Notes under the pieces: generated by a model
Databases searched by the model: none
Told to the model about the DNA's origin: nothing
The model's input: the letters and a program-made list of their open reading frames with translations, nothing else
Made by a program: the position numbers and the translations under genes
In this document: positions 7,705 to 16,573 of the stretch, piece by piece
How positions within the stretch are numbered: position 1 is the stretch's first letter
How the letters are laid out: each line of letters opens with the position of its first letter
From: Micromonospora sp. M71_S20
Lineage (GTDB): Bacteria > Actinomycetota > Actinomycetes > Mycobacteriales > Micromonosporaceae
Reading direction: 5' to 3'
Length of the DNA: 64,000 nucleotides
Assembly: GCF_003664255.1 (NCBI RefSeq)
Contig: NZ_RCCV01000001.1
Span: 2,542,001-2,606,000 of the forward strand

Positions 7705-8364
7705 ATGCTGACCAACCAGATCAGCGCGGAGGATATCGACCGGCTCATCCTGACCCGCCGCTACTGGCTGCTCCAGGCAATGTCGTCGACCGACACGACC
7801 ACCATTTTGGTCAACCTGGAGATCACGGAACGCGGCGACGACCTCGACGACGCGATCGCCGCGCTCGACGTGCAGATCCAGCGGTGGGCCGAGACCGAAG
7901 TGTTCGCCGTCGCCGACACCAGCTTCTACATCCAGCCGCGCAGGTGCTGCGGGCGGGTTTCGCACCGGTGCGGCTGCTCATCCCGATCATCGTGGTCGAC
8001 AAGCTGGACGGGCTGAAGAGGTCGAAAGAACCGCGCGTGCGGGGCCGGGCGACACTTGCCATCATCGACCGCCTGTTCGCCGACGCCACCGACCTGCCCA
8101 CCACGCTGCGCCCGTATGACCAAAGGGGGCGGCCGTGTGACGGTGGAGCTGATGTTCGACCCGCCCGGCCATGTGCGGACGGACATCCCCGACGACGAGA
8201 TCGTGGACCGCACGGCGGTCATCCAGGTACTGGCCGGCAGTGCCATCGCCGGCCAGAAGGTGTTCTTGACCTTTGACACCCGTCAGGACTTCCGCGCCCG
8301 CCACGCCGGGCTGAAGACGGTAAAGCTGCGGGACCCCGAGCCGGACAGCAACGGCCCGAGGTAG
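7705..8364 (+). pseudogene. PIN-domain protein, two frameshifts
   Basis: Three frames join into one protein: MLTNQISAEDIDRLILTRRY ... VFAVADTSFYIQ (7705 to about 7935), then VLRAGFAPVRLLIPIIVVDK with LDGLKRSKEPRVRGRATLAI (to about 8115), then GRVTVELMFDPPGHVR with EIVDRTAVIQVLAG and FLTFDTRQDFRARHAGLKT (to 8364). The ADTSFY, VVDKLD, EIVDR and TFDT segments are the acidic-residue motifs of PIN ribonucleases. The breaks lie near 7935 and near a G5 run at about 8126. It is inactive unless the breaks are sequencing errors. Confidence 0.65.
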
Positions 8365-8439
8365 GCGACCGGGCGCCACCGGGCACGGTCAACAAGTGCG
8401 TCACGTGTCGCGCCAGCGCCCCGCCGGCGCGGCCGGCGG

Positions 8440-9024
8440 CGAGACGGCGGAACGTCATCGGGGCGGGGCGCTGATGGGCGGCGCTGGTGCGTCGACCAAC
8501 TCCACTCCCCGAGAGGTCGGCCGCCGAACGCGCGATCATTACGTCAGCGTGATCTTCGACGACCATCCGCAACGCCACCAAACCGGCCGCGATGGTGGTC
8601 ACCTGATGCCGCGGTCGACGGCGTACTGCGCCTCTGCGGTGAGGCCGGCGGCGCGGGCTTGGTCGTCGACGGGCATGACGATGACCGCGCGGATGGTTGC
8701 GGCCGCGCCACCGGGTGCGGTGGTGGCGGGCCGCCGTGATTCCGATGGCTCTACCAGAATGGACGCCTCGTGCCGCCGTAGCCCTTGCCAATGTCCAGGA
8801 GATGGCGGATCCGGTAGGAAAGGACCCGAGCCTGCCCGAAGGACAGCATGATTTCCTGGCCGCATTTGCCGTCGACGACAGTCGAAGGACAGCGTCGGCT
8901 CGACGCCGTGACCGAGGGCCTGGGTTAACGCCACGTCGGCGATGACCGACTCCGGCTTGCCGGTACTGGCCGGCAGCCCGATGGACCCGGTGCTGGCCGC
9001 CCCCGTCGCAGCCGGTGCGGTCAC
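8440..9024 (-). pseudogene. Frame-broken minus-strand gene remnants, unidentified
   Basis: The 790 bp between the PIN pseudogene and the next ORF hold no intact gene. On the minus strand, protein-like runs occur in different frames: ESVIADVALTQALGHGVEPT, then (frame change near 8890) CGQEIMLSFGQARVLSYRIR with HLLDIGKGYGG, then (frame change) TIRAVIVMPVDDQARAAGLT, and finally VTTIAAGLVALRMVVEDHAD with VMIARSAADL. The order suggests one or two decayed genes. I do not recognise the family. Confidence 0.35.
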
Positions 9025-9154
9025 ACCACTGCGGGTCGCCCGGGCCGTCCGGGTCGGGCTCAGCTGGCCAGCGAAGAAGACATGCCCGTCCAGCGCGTGG
9101 CTGCTCCACAGCCAGATTCGCCGTTTGTCTGACCTGCGGCGTAGCGTCTGGGAA

Positions 9155-9403
9155 ATGGCGATGACGAGTGACCAGGACTACGAGTTGTACCGCAGGGCAC
9201 TCAGCCGAGTGGCCTCCCTGGCCAGCGACCGGCGCGACAGCCGGGACCGTAGGCATTGGTGGCAAGGTGTGCATGGACTCCTCGTCCGGCATGACTGCGG
9301 TGAGGACGGTAAGTGCAGAGACCCCGAGTGCGGGGAAGATTGGCCTTGCTCGGTCGTTCATGGCGCGATTAAGGACATGGACTCGGGCTCGGCGGGTTGG
9401 TGA
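9155..9403 (+). CDS. Small Cys-rich hypothetical protein
   Basis: 82 residues from ATG 9155. The N-terminal half is charged and helical (YELYRRALSRVASLASDRRD). The C-terminal half is rich in Cys, His and Trp (HDCGEDGKCRDPECGEDWPC), a pattern seen in small actinobacterial proteins of unknown role that often lie near mobile DNA; three or four Cys could bind zinc. It ends 86 bp before the giant NTPase gene and might be co-transcribed. Base composition resembles the island. Reality of the gene is moderately supported. Confidence 0.45.
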   Translation: MAMTSDQDYELYRRALSRVASLASDRRDSRDRRHWWQGVHGLLVRHDCGEDGKCRDPECGEDWPCSVVHGAIKDMDSGSAGW

Positions 9404-9489
9404 TCGATAGGCATCGTTTCCGATGCCCAGGTCCGTGGTGATGTCAGTCCCTCAGCGCATACTGGGTCTACTAGTTCTCGTAGCGGGTC

Positions 9490-12400
9490 GTGGGGTGGAG
9501 GCCGTTGGGACGCGCGAAGGCGAGCGGCGAGCAGGATGCTATCCGGGGCTACGGGTACCAGTACGACCACGTCGCCGCTGGCGTCTATGACCTCTACCAG
9601 GCACGCCGCCATTTCACTCTTAGACTCGTCGATCCCGAAGCGGGCGCGGTAGACGACTGCGTCCTCGTCTTGGCGTCGGCCACCGCGGATGCCGGGCCAG
9701 AGGTTCATGGCTATCAGTACAAGTCCGCGGCAGGAAACCTCACCTTGGCTGGGCTGCTAGCCGCGGACAAGACACGGAGGGGTGAGCCGAAACCGTCGCT
9801 GATGGCCGAGCTTGTCGATGGATGGCGAAGACTGGCTGCCCACTACGGTGGTCACAAGGTACTTGTCCATCTAGTGACACCTGGCGCGCTCTCCCGTCGT
9901 GATCGGCCGTTGGCGGCAGCGTTGAAGGCCGTCGGGGGAACTACGTTGTCTGCTCCCATTCGGCAAGACACGGCCGCCTTCGTCGAATCCGTTCTACGGC
10001 CGCTGACTGCGGGTGCCCGGCTTCAGGAGGTTGATGCGGCTTGGAAGCCGGTCGTGGAATGGATCCGCGAACAGGTCGGAATGAAGGAAGGCGAGGTCGA
10101 GCCTTTCCTAGCCGCCCTGCGCATCGATGCTGACACCGCCGCCGCAATGCCAATGCGCCCCGACCGACTGCCGCGTGAGCAGCGGACGGAGGACATCGGT
10201 CATCTTGCTGCTGCCTTGCACCGGCGGGTGCAGGATAGTGAGGCAGGTCAGGCCGTTGTATTAACGTCTGAAGATGTGGCCGCTTTGGCGGGGTTCGGCT
10301 CTCGTGGCCGGGCGCGGCACCTGCATCGCTTCCCGATCGATCTCGACCGCTACACCCCATTGCTTGGGGCCGAGCAGGAGCTGGCCGCAGCGCTCGAGTC
10401 CGCGCCAAACGGGTACCTCTGTGTGCTTGGGCCGCCGGGAAGCGGCAAGTCAACCCTGCTGGCACATGCCACACCGGGACTTGCCGACCGCGTGGTGACC
10501 TATCTGGCCTTCCTGCCTGGCGATGCAGCAGCCGCCGGCCGCGTCTCGGCGACCGACTTCCTCCATGACGTCGTCGTGCAGCTGGAAGCGTCGCAGCTCA
10601 AGGTTCGGAAGAGCCTACCGGAGCGTGACGTCAACGAGCTGCGGCTCCGATTCCGAGACCTGCTGAGTGCCGCCAGTGCCGAGTTCACACAGACCGGCCG
10701 ACGCACTCTGCTGATCATTGACGGTCTCGATCACGTCGCTCGTGCGCGGGTGAGCCAGCCCCTGCTCGACGAACTCCCGGCACCGGAGGCCGTTCCGGCC
10801 GGTGTCGTGATCGTGCTCGGCTCCCAGACCCTTGCGCCCCTGAATCCCAAGATCCAGCATCATCTCAGCGGAAGCCTGGAAAACGGCACCAAGCGCACCG
10901 TCGACCTGACAGGTCACCGACTCACCGCGGCAGCAGTTGAAGACGTATGCCGTCGGCTTGTCGAAGCGGCCCCGGCTTTAGCGTTGACCACTAGGCAGAT
11001 CACCCGTGTGGTGCAGCTGGTGGGCGGTCACCCACTCGCGCTGGCATACGTCACCAACGCACTCATCGACCTCGTTGACGAGCGGACGGCCGTTGACGAA
11101 CCGGACGCTGACGGCAGCACGAAGATTCCCGCCGATGCTGTCGACGATGCTTTGGACCGATGTGTCCGCTACTCCGGCAGCGTCGCTGACGACTATGCCG
11201 CCTACCTGGCAGAACTTCCGGATAGTGAAGTTCTCCAAGCGCTCCTGGGAGATCTGGCCCGCCTCCGGTCACCGATCAACATACGTTGGGTGCAGAAGTG
11301 GGCGGACGCTGCGGCAGTTCGGAGCCTCGTTCGTCTCAAGCACCTGTTTCGTATCCTCGACCGTCACTCGTGGATGTTCTTCCACGACTCGTTCAGGCAG
11401 TTCGTGCTGGAGGCGACCAGCGTCGATCTGCTTGGTGAACCGGACCCCGACGCCGATGCGCGGCGCCACGCGTTCCTGGCTGATGAGTGCGCACTAGCTC
11501 AGGAGGGATCGCGAGAGAGCGGCGAGGAGTTTTTTCACGCCGCTCAGGCCGGCCAACAAAGGCGTGCGCTCGCCCTGGCGGCACCCGACCGCCTGCGCGC
11601 CCGGTTCCTGGCCGGCACCTCACCGGCCGTCCTCACCGAGGACATCCGGACCGCCATGCGCCTCGCAGCCGAGGAGACTGATGGGGTAGCACTCGTGGGG
11701 CTCATGCTCGTCCACGCCGAACTTCAGTCACGGGAACAGGCACTCGAATCGGTCGACCTGACCGGAATGTTGATCAGCGCCGGCGATCTGAGCGGAGCGC
11801 TCGCTTACGCCCTGCCCGATGCGACGCTGCGCATCCCCGTACAGCAGGCCCTGAGCGCAGCCGTCAAGCTGGACGAACGTGGGCACCTCGGCGGGCGCAT
11901 GTTGTTCGATGCTGCGGAGATTCATGAACTCGGACCCGCCGGCGGCAACGAGCAATGGGAAATGTTGTCGGCCTGGGCGCGGGGTATGGTTCGCTTCCGC
12001 CCTCTGTCGGTGCTGCACACGGCTCTGCGCCGGATGTCTGAGCGCGCACTGTCGCGCCTCACCACGACAACCGAAAGCCCCAGGGAGCACGCCGTATTTG
12101 CCCTGGGCGGGCATGCCGTCTACTTCACGCGTTGTGCCGTCTCCGAGCTGATTCGGACCGGAAGAATTTCGGACGCCGAAGGTCTGACAGCGACGCTGCG
12201 CGCCGGTGTATCGACGTTGCTGGCAGCGACCCCCGAAGAGGACTCGAGTGAGGGGACGTGGGGGCGCGAGCTGATCGAAGCTGCCTACACCGCCGTTGCT
12301 GACGCCATCCTGCAAACGGCTAGGGCGCGCGCGAAGGCCGGTCAGTGGGAAGACGCACTCAAGACCGTCCAGAACCTCACCGCAGCAGCCACCAGTGAAA

Positions 12401-15400
12401 GCGATGTCGAGCAGCGCGCGCTCGCCGCGATGGCTTGGAGGTTCGGCGGCGAGGCGGCCTGGGTCGCGTTGCAGATTGCAGCCAAGGCGACCTCGCCGGC
12501 CAGGACTTCACGCGCGAGTGAACCGGCGGCGTCCGCCCCGACGGATGCGGCTAACGCTCAGCGGATGGCGGCCCTGGCCACCGCCGCGTTCGCCTTCGGC
12601 GTCGAACAGCTACAGCGGCTCGACGCGCCAACCTCGATCGCCAGCGGGGACCTATCGGGGACAGGAAACCAATCTGACGTTCTCGGCGCGGCACTGCGCG
12701 TCCGCACGAGCCACCTGATCGTCGCTGGTCTCTCAGCTCGATCCGCTGGGCAGTGGGTAACCGAGGACCTACTAGTTGCAGCCACGCCCGTGCCACGGCA
12801 GCCGCCAGCCAATCAGCCAGCAGGTGCACAGATCGATCCGGAAGCGGCCGCGCATCGCGATCGGGCTGCCATCAGCCATGCAGCACAGCTAGACAAGGCG
12901 GTGACGAATCTCGCTGTGCTGTACGCGGCTGTCATCCTCGGCGATCTCCCCACCGCAGCGTTACGTGGTCTCGCCAGCCGCGCGCTCGCCAGCAGGCCAA
13001 CCATTCCCGACCGCCTCTCCATCCGCACTAACGCCCGCGCCGCCCATATCACCTTCTTGCAGATGCTCATCGATGTTGCGGCCGGTGGTTCGGCAGAACT
13101 ACTCAGCTACGTCGGAGAAAAGATCGGAGAGCTCGGTAGGGCCTCGTCTCCCCTCAGCCAACCGGCCGGCGCAGCCCCTGACCGCACCTTCAGCGCTCGG
13201 CAACTGCAGCGTCTCGGACTGCACATCCTGCAACGCGGGGTACGGGTCCCTTGGCTAGACGATGCGATCACGGACGCCGACGCAGAGCTCCAGCAGACGC
13301 CGGGCGCCTACGAACGCCTGGACCTCCTCGTGACACAGGCAGCGGCCCACCTGCAGGCCGGGGATACGGCGACCGGACGAGCACTGCTAGCACGCGTCAT
13401 GCCCGAGTCGTTCAGCCCGCACTGGCGAAAGGACGTCCAACTCGAGATCTGGGTCCAGTGGCTCGTACGCGCAACCCAGAACCGACCCGACGTTCTACTC
13501 GCCGAAGCCGCCGATATCGCCCCCCTGATCGCCGCCCTGACCGAAGCCACGGATGGCAGTGCCGAAGCCGCCGCCGCACTCTTGCTGCAAGCGGTCGCAC
13601 GCGTTGCACCCCGTCACGCCGTCCGTCTAGCCGCATGGCAACTGCGGGAAGGCTCCCTACCGCTAACCGCGGCCCACGAGGCGCTGGCAGCCGGGATAGC
13701 AGCCAACATCCTCAACGCCGTGACGCATTACCCTGACGAAATCGAGGTTCACCACGCCGCCACGCTGCTCAGTGCCGTTGTCGCCGCCGTCCTCGCACCA
13801 CTGTGCCCGACCGCTCCAGGCGATGTGATCCAAGCTATTGGCAGCCTCGTACCACAGCTCCCGCCCTGGGCCGCCGCGACTATCACCGAACAGCTCACAC
13901 GCGCGGTCGACGTTCATGTGCTGGCCAGCGCCCGTCGGGACTGGCGCCGCGCACTCCACCTACCATCGACCCCCACCAGCCGACGAGACGAAGCCGACGA
14001 AGAGGCCCACCAACGACGATCCCGAACCACGGGTCGAACGTCATCCCGGGATTGGGGAGTGAGCGAGTACGGCCTCTTCAAGCATGCCAACGGCTCGACA
14101 TTCACTCCTGACGCTGCCCGGGAGGCGATCTCCGACCTAGATGCGGCATTGTCATGGCGATCGTTGCAGGCCGAAGCCGGCACCTTCTCCTGGCTACCCA
14201 TACTTCAACCCCTGATCGCTCATGCCGACCGTCAGCAACTCGACCAACTCGTCCACGCGTTCGACGGTGCCTACGATGAGGCAGCAATCCTCGCGGCCAC
14301 CGCCGAACGGTTGAGGGACATCGGTGCTTGTGGCAGCGCATCGGCCATCGCGCGAATCGCTCTCGACAAGACGGAGCCCGGGTGGTGGGATGCCCACTAC
14401 CGGCGGGGTGTTCGCCGACAGGCATGGCAAACCTTGACCACCTGTGAGGGCCAGAGCGCTCGCAAGGAGGCCATGCGCGACCTAGCTCAGGTGTTGACGT
14501 CGGCTGACTACTGGCCCGGAAACCTGATGCTGCAGCTCGACGACATACTGCCCGTCATCGCCCCCGACCTGCCTGCAATCGCTGTCTGGAACCAGGTCCG
14601 TCAGTCCCTGAACGTCATGCGCACGGGTGTCGTCGAAAGCCAACCACCACTCCTTGACGGACCGGTTCACGCCGCCTGGTGGGCACCGCAGTCACCCCCA
14701 GATCCAACAACAGCGACGACACAGGTACTCGATCCGCCGCGCCCCCACATCGACCAGGGCCACGCGCTCCGTCCCAACACAGCGGGACAGGCGCTGATAG
14801 AACTGCTCCTTCTCGACCTTGACCACCCAACCTGGGCCGTTCGAGAGGCCGCATGCGCCGCCATGGCTTGGGTGCTAGAGCAAACTAATCCCCTCGCTGA
14901 CCATGCTGCAAAACTGACCGCAGCGTTGCTGGCCAGCCAGGACCACCAGCCTGTGCTCGTGCCCGCGATGGCCGCCGCACCTAGCGACGACTCAACATCA
15001 CCGCCCGCATCCGCATCCGACGAGCTCAGCGAGAGCACGGGAATCGGAGGCGACGCCGTACGCGAGATGGCGGCCCGCGCCTTAGCTTCCGCCGCCATAA
15101 GAACGAAGCGCCAGGAGCTACTAATTGCCTGCGTCCCGGCCCAAAGGACCCGATCCTGGCTTGTCACCGACAGCCTGCGCCGCGCATTTCGCATCGACCT
15201 CATCGAGACATCAGTGCGTCCGCTGCCCGCTGGGTACCGGCTGACGCTGCCCCGGTCAGCCCAGATACGGGAGCCAGACGTCGAAATGGGTCCATATTCT
15301 GAAAGAATCAGAGAAGTGGCACACCATGCGGATCTTGACGCGGAGACGCTGCTGCACAGGCTCTCTTGGCTGGCAGAGCAAGCGCAACGACACATTCCCG

Positions 15401-16461
15401 ACGACCTATCCCTTCAGCAGGCGGCCAAAGGCACGTCAATCAGTGGGATGCTCGTTCCGGCTTGGGCACAAGCTATCCGCGCCGCGTACGGCCGAATCAT
15501 CAGCGAACTAGTCGCAGCAAAACAGGTCCGGCCAGACGCGCCGGAACTGGCCGCCGCCCTCGAACTAGTCGATATCGATCTCGTGCCTCAGCCCTTCACC
15601 GCGACACCGCCCTGGATCCCCATCCCGATAGTCCGGGACTGGGTCCCTGCGGAGCAATGGCTCAGCGAAACCAACGACAGACTCGCACAATATGAAGCAG
15701 GGCTGGCCGGAATACATGCAACGGTTCCGCCAGCCGAGGCTACAAACAGCATCACACTGACTTCAAGCCTTCTAGAGCCACTCGCGACCGTCGACATTGG
15801 TCCACTCGCCGCCGTTATCGGAGCGGATCACGAGTTCGTCGTAAACGACGAAGGTAACCCCACAGAGCGATATCTGCTGTCCACCACATTCGATTACGAA
15901 AGGCCATCTCCAACGCTACCCACGGGCATCATCCCGCCCCCTCGCCCGGCACCGACAATTCGCATGATCAAAGGCCGGGACATGCTACTCGCCGACGGTG
16001 TACGCCCTTCCTTAAATACATCAACCACCCACTTTAGAATTTGGGCTGGCAAGCCCCTCCTGGTCTGGACCACCTCCCTTTCCCTGCACACCAACGCGGC
16101 AACTTGGCTGTGTCTCAACCCTGATGTTGCTAATGCTCATCAATGGCAGCCTCACTCCAGTCACCCTCTCTGCTGGCAGGACGCCCATGGGGCGATAATG
16201 GCGGCGACCCTGCTATGGCGTCGATCGTCGACAGAAATTCGGCATGGGCTCCACGAAACAGCCGGTCGAGGAAGCGTCGTCGTCCTAACAGATGCTGGTC
16301 TGACCGCCCTGACGAATACTGCCCCCATCCGATCAACTCACCAGGTAACCCGGTCCGCCCAGAGGAGCGAGTACGACGGACCTCCGGGGGTGGGGCACCA
16401 ATCCGCCATAGCTGCACTCACCGCAAATTGGCGAGAGCGATCGCGATCTGGGAGACAGTAG
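9490..16461 (+). CDS. Giant STAND NTPase with N-terminal Cap4/DUF4297-like nuclease domain (Avs-like)
   Basis: 2323 residues. Residues 18-80 resemble the dsDNA-nuclease domain of Cap4/DUF4297 proteins: RGYGYQYDHVAAGVYDL, acidic pair D55-D56 and GYQYKSA (Q76, K78), a PD-(D/E)xK arrangement. Residues about 285-560 are a STAND-type P-loop core: Walker A GPPGSGKST (314-322), Walker B LLIIDGLDH (407-415) and a GGHPLALAY GxP-like motif near residue 514. The remaining roughly 1700 residues are Ala/Leu-rich helical repeats without TM segments, suitable as a sensor. This is the architecture of Avs-type antiviral STANDs, where the tail recognises a phage protein and triggers the nuclease. GTG 9490 is taken as start; no strong ribosome site is seen. 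Target and activity are inferred. Confidence 0.85.
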   Translation: MGWRPLGRAKASGEQDAIRGYGYQYDHVAAGVYDLYQARRHFTLRLVDPEAGAVDDCVLVLASATADAGPEVHGYQYKSAAGNLTLAGLLAADKTRRGEPKPSLMAELVDGWRRLAAHYGGHKVLVHLVTPGALSRRDRPLAAALKAVGGTTLSAPIRQDTAAFVESVLRPLTAGARLQEVDAAWKPVVEWIREQVGMKEGEVEPFLAALRIDADTAAAMPMRPDRLPREQRTEDIGHLAAALHRRVQDSEAGQAVVLTSEDVAALAGFGSRGRARHLHRFPIDLDRYTPLLGAEQELAAALESAPNGYLCVLGPPGSGKSTLLAHATPGLADRVVTYLAFLPGDAAAAGRVSATDFLHDVVVQLEASQLKVRKSLPERDVNELRLRFRDLLSAASAEFTQTGRRTLLIIDGLDHVARARVSQPLLDELPAPEAVPAGVVIVLGSQTLAPLNPKIQHHLSGSLENGTKRTVDLTGHRLTAAAVEDVCRRLVEAAPALALTTRQITRVVQLVGGHPLALAYVTNALIDLVDERTAVDEPDADGSTKIPADAVDDALDRCVRYSGSVADDYAAYLAELPDSEVLQALLGDLARLRSPINIRWVQKWADAAAVRSLVRLKHLFRILDRHSWMFFHDSFRQFVLEATSVDLLGEPDPDADARRHAFLADECALAQEGSRESGEEFFHAAQAGQQRRALALAAPDRLRARFLAGTSPAVLTEDIRTAMRLAAEETDGVALVGLMLVHAELQSREQALESVDLTGMLISAGDLSGALAYALPDATLRIPVQQALSAAVKLDERGHLGGRMLFDAAEIHELGPAGGNEQWEMLSAWARGMVRFRPLSVLHTALRRMSERALSRLTTTTESPREHAVFALGGHAVYFTRCAVSELIRTGRISDAEGLTATLRAGVSTLLAATPEEDSSEGTWGRELIEAAYTAVADAILQTARARAKAGQWEDALKTVQNLTAAATSESDVEQRALAAMAWRFGGEAAWVALQIAAKATSPARTSRASEPAASAPTDAANAQRMAALATAAFAFGVEQLQRLDAPTSIASGDLSGTGNQSDVLGAALRVRTSHLIVAGLSARSAGQWVTEDLLVAATPVPRQPPANQPAGAQIDPEAAAHRDRAAISHAAQLDKAVTNLAVLYAAVILGDLPTAALRGLASRALASRPTIPDRLSIRTNARAAHITFLQMLIDVAAGGSAELLSYVGEKIGELGRASSPLSQPAGAAPDRTFSARQLQRLGLHILQRGVRVPWLDDAITDADAELQQTPGAYERLDLLVTQAAAHLQAGDTATGRALLARVMPESFSPHWRKDVQLEIWVQWLVRATQNRPDVLLAEAADIAPLIAALTEATDGSAEAAAALLLQAVARVAPRHAVRLAAWQLREGSLPLTAAHEALAAGIAANILNAVTHYPDEIEVHHAATLLSAVVAAVLAPLCPTAPGDVIQAIGSLVPQLPPWAAATITEQLTRAVDVHVLASARRDWRRALHLPSTPTSRRDEADEEAHQRRSRTTGRTSSRDWGVSEYGLFKHANGSTFTPDAAREAISDLDAALSWRSLQAEAGTFSWLPILQPLIAHADRQQLDQLVHAFDGAYDEAAILAATAERLRDIGACGSASAIARIALDKTEPGWWDAHYRRGVRRQAWQTLTTCEGQSARKEAMRDLAQVLTSADYWPGNLMLQLDDILPVIAPDLPAIAVWNQVRQSLNVMRTGVVESQPPLLDGPVHAAWWAPQSPPDPTTATTQVLDPPRPHIDQGHALRPNTAGQALIELLLLDLDHPTWAVREAACAAMAWVLEQTNPLADHAAKLTAALLASQDHQPVLVPAMAAAPSDDSTSPPASASDELSESTGIGGDAVREMAARALASAAIRTKRQELLIACVPAQRTRSWLVTDSLRRAFRIDLIETSVRPLPAGYRLTLPRSAQIREPDVEMGPYSERIREVAHHADLDAETLLHRLSWLAEQAQRHIPDDLSLQQAAKGTSISGMLVPAWAQAIRAAYGRIISELVAAKQVRPDAPELAAALELVDIDLVPQPFTATPPWIPIPIVRDWVPAEQWLSETNDRLAQYEAGLAGIHATVPPAEATNSITLTSSLLEPLATVDIGPLAAVIGADHEFVVNDEGNPTERYLLSTTFDYERPSPTLPTGIIPPPRPAPTIRMIKGRDMLLADGVRPSLNTSTTHFRIWAGKPLLVWTTSLSLHTNAATWLCLNPDVANAHQWQPHSSHPLCWQDAHGAIMAATLLWRRSSTEIRHGLHETAGRGSVVVLTDAGLTALTNTAPIRSTHQVTRSAQRSEYDGPPGVGHQSAIAALTANWRERSRSGRQ

Positions 16462-16573
16462 CGGTGCGGGTCTGGGCGGCAACTCGTTGCTTCCGGACAG
16501 TCGCCACACTTGTCCGATTGTCGGGCGGTCGGCGCGGGGCGGATGCGATCCGGCCAGTTGTGGCCAAAACCTA

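Noticed and set aside
8396..8851. 151-codon plus-strand ORF
   Set aside because: Codon pattern is poor; the minus strand shows decayed protein-like segments over the same stretch.
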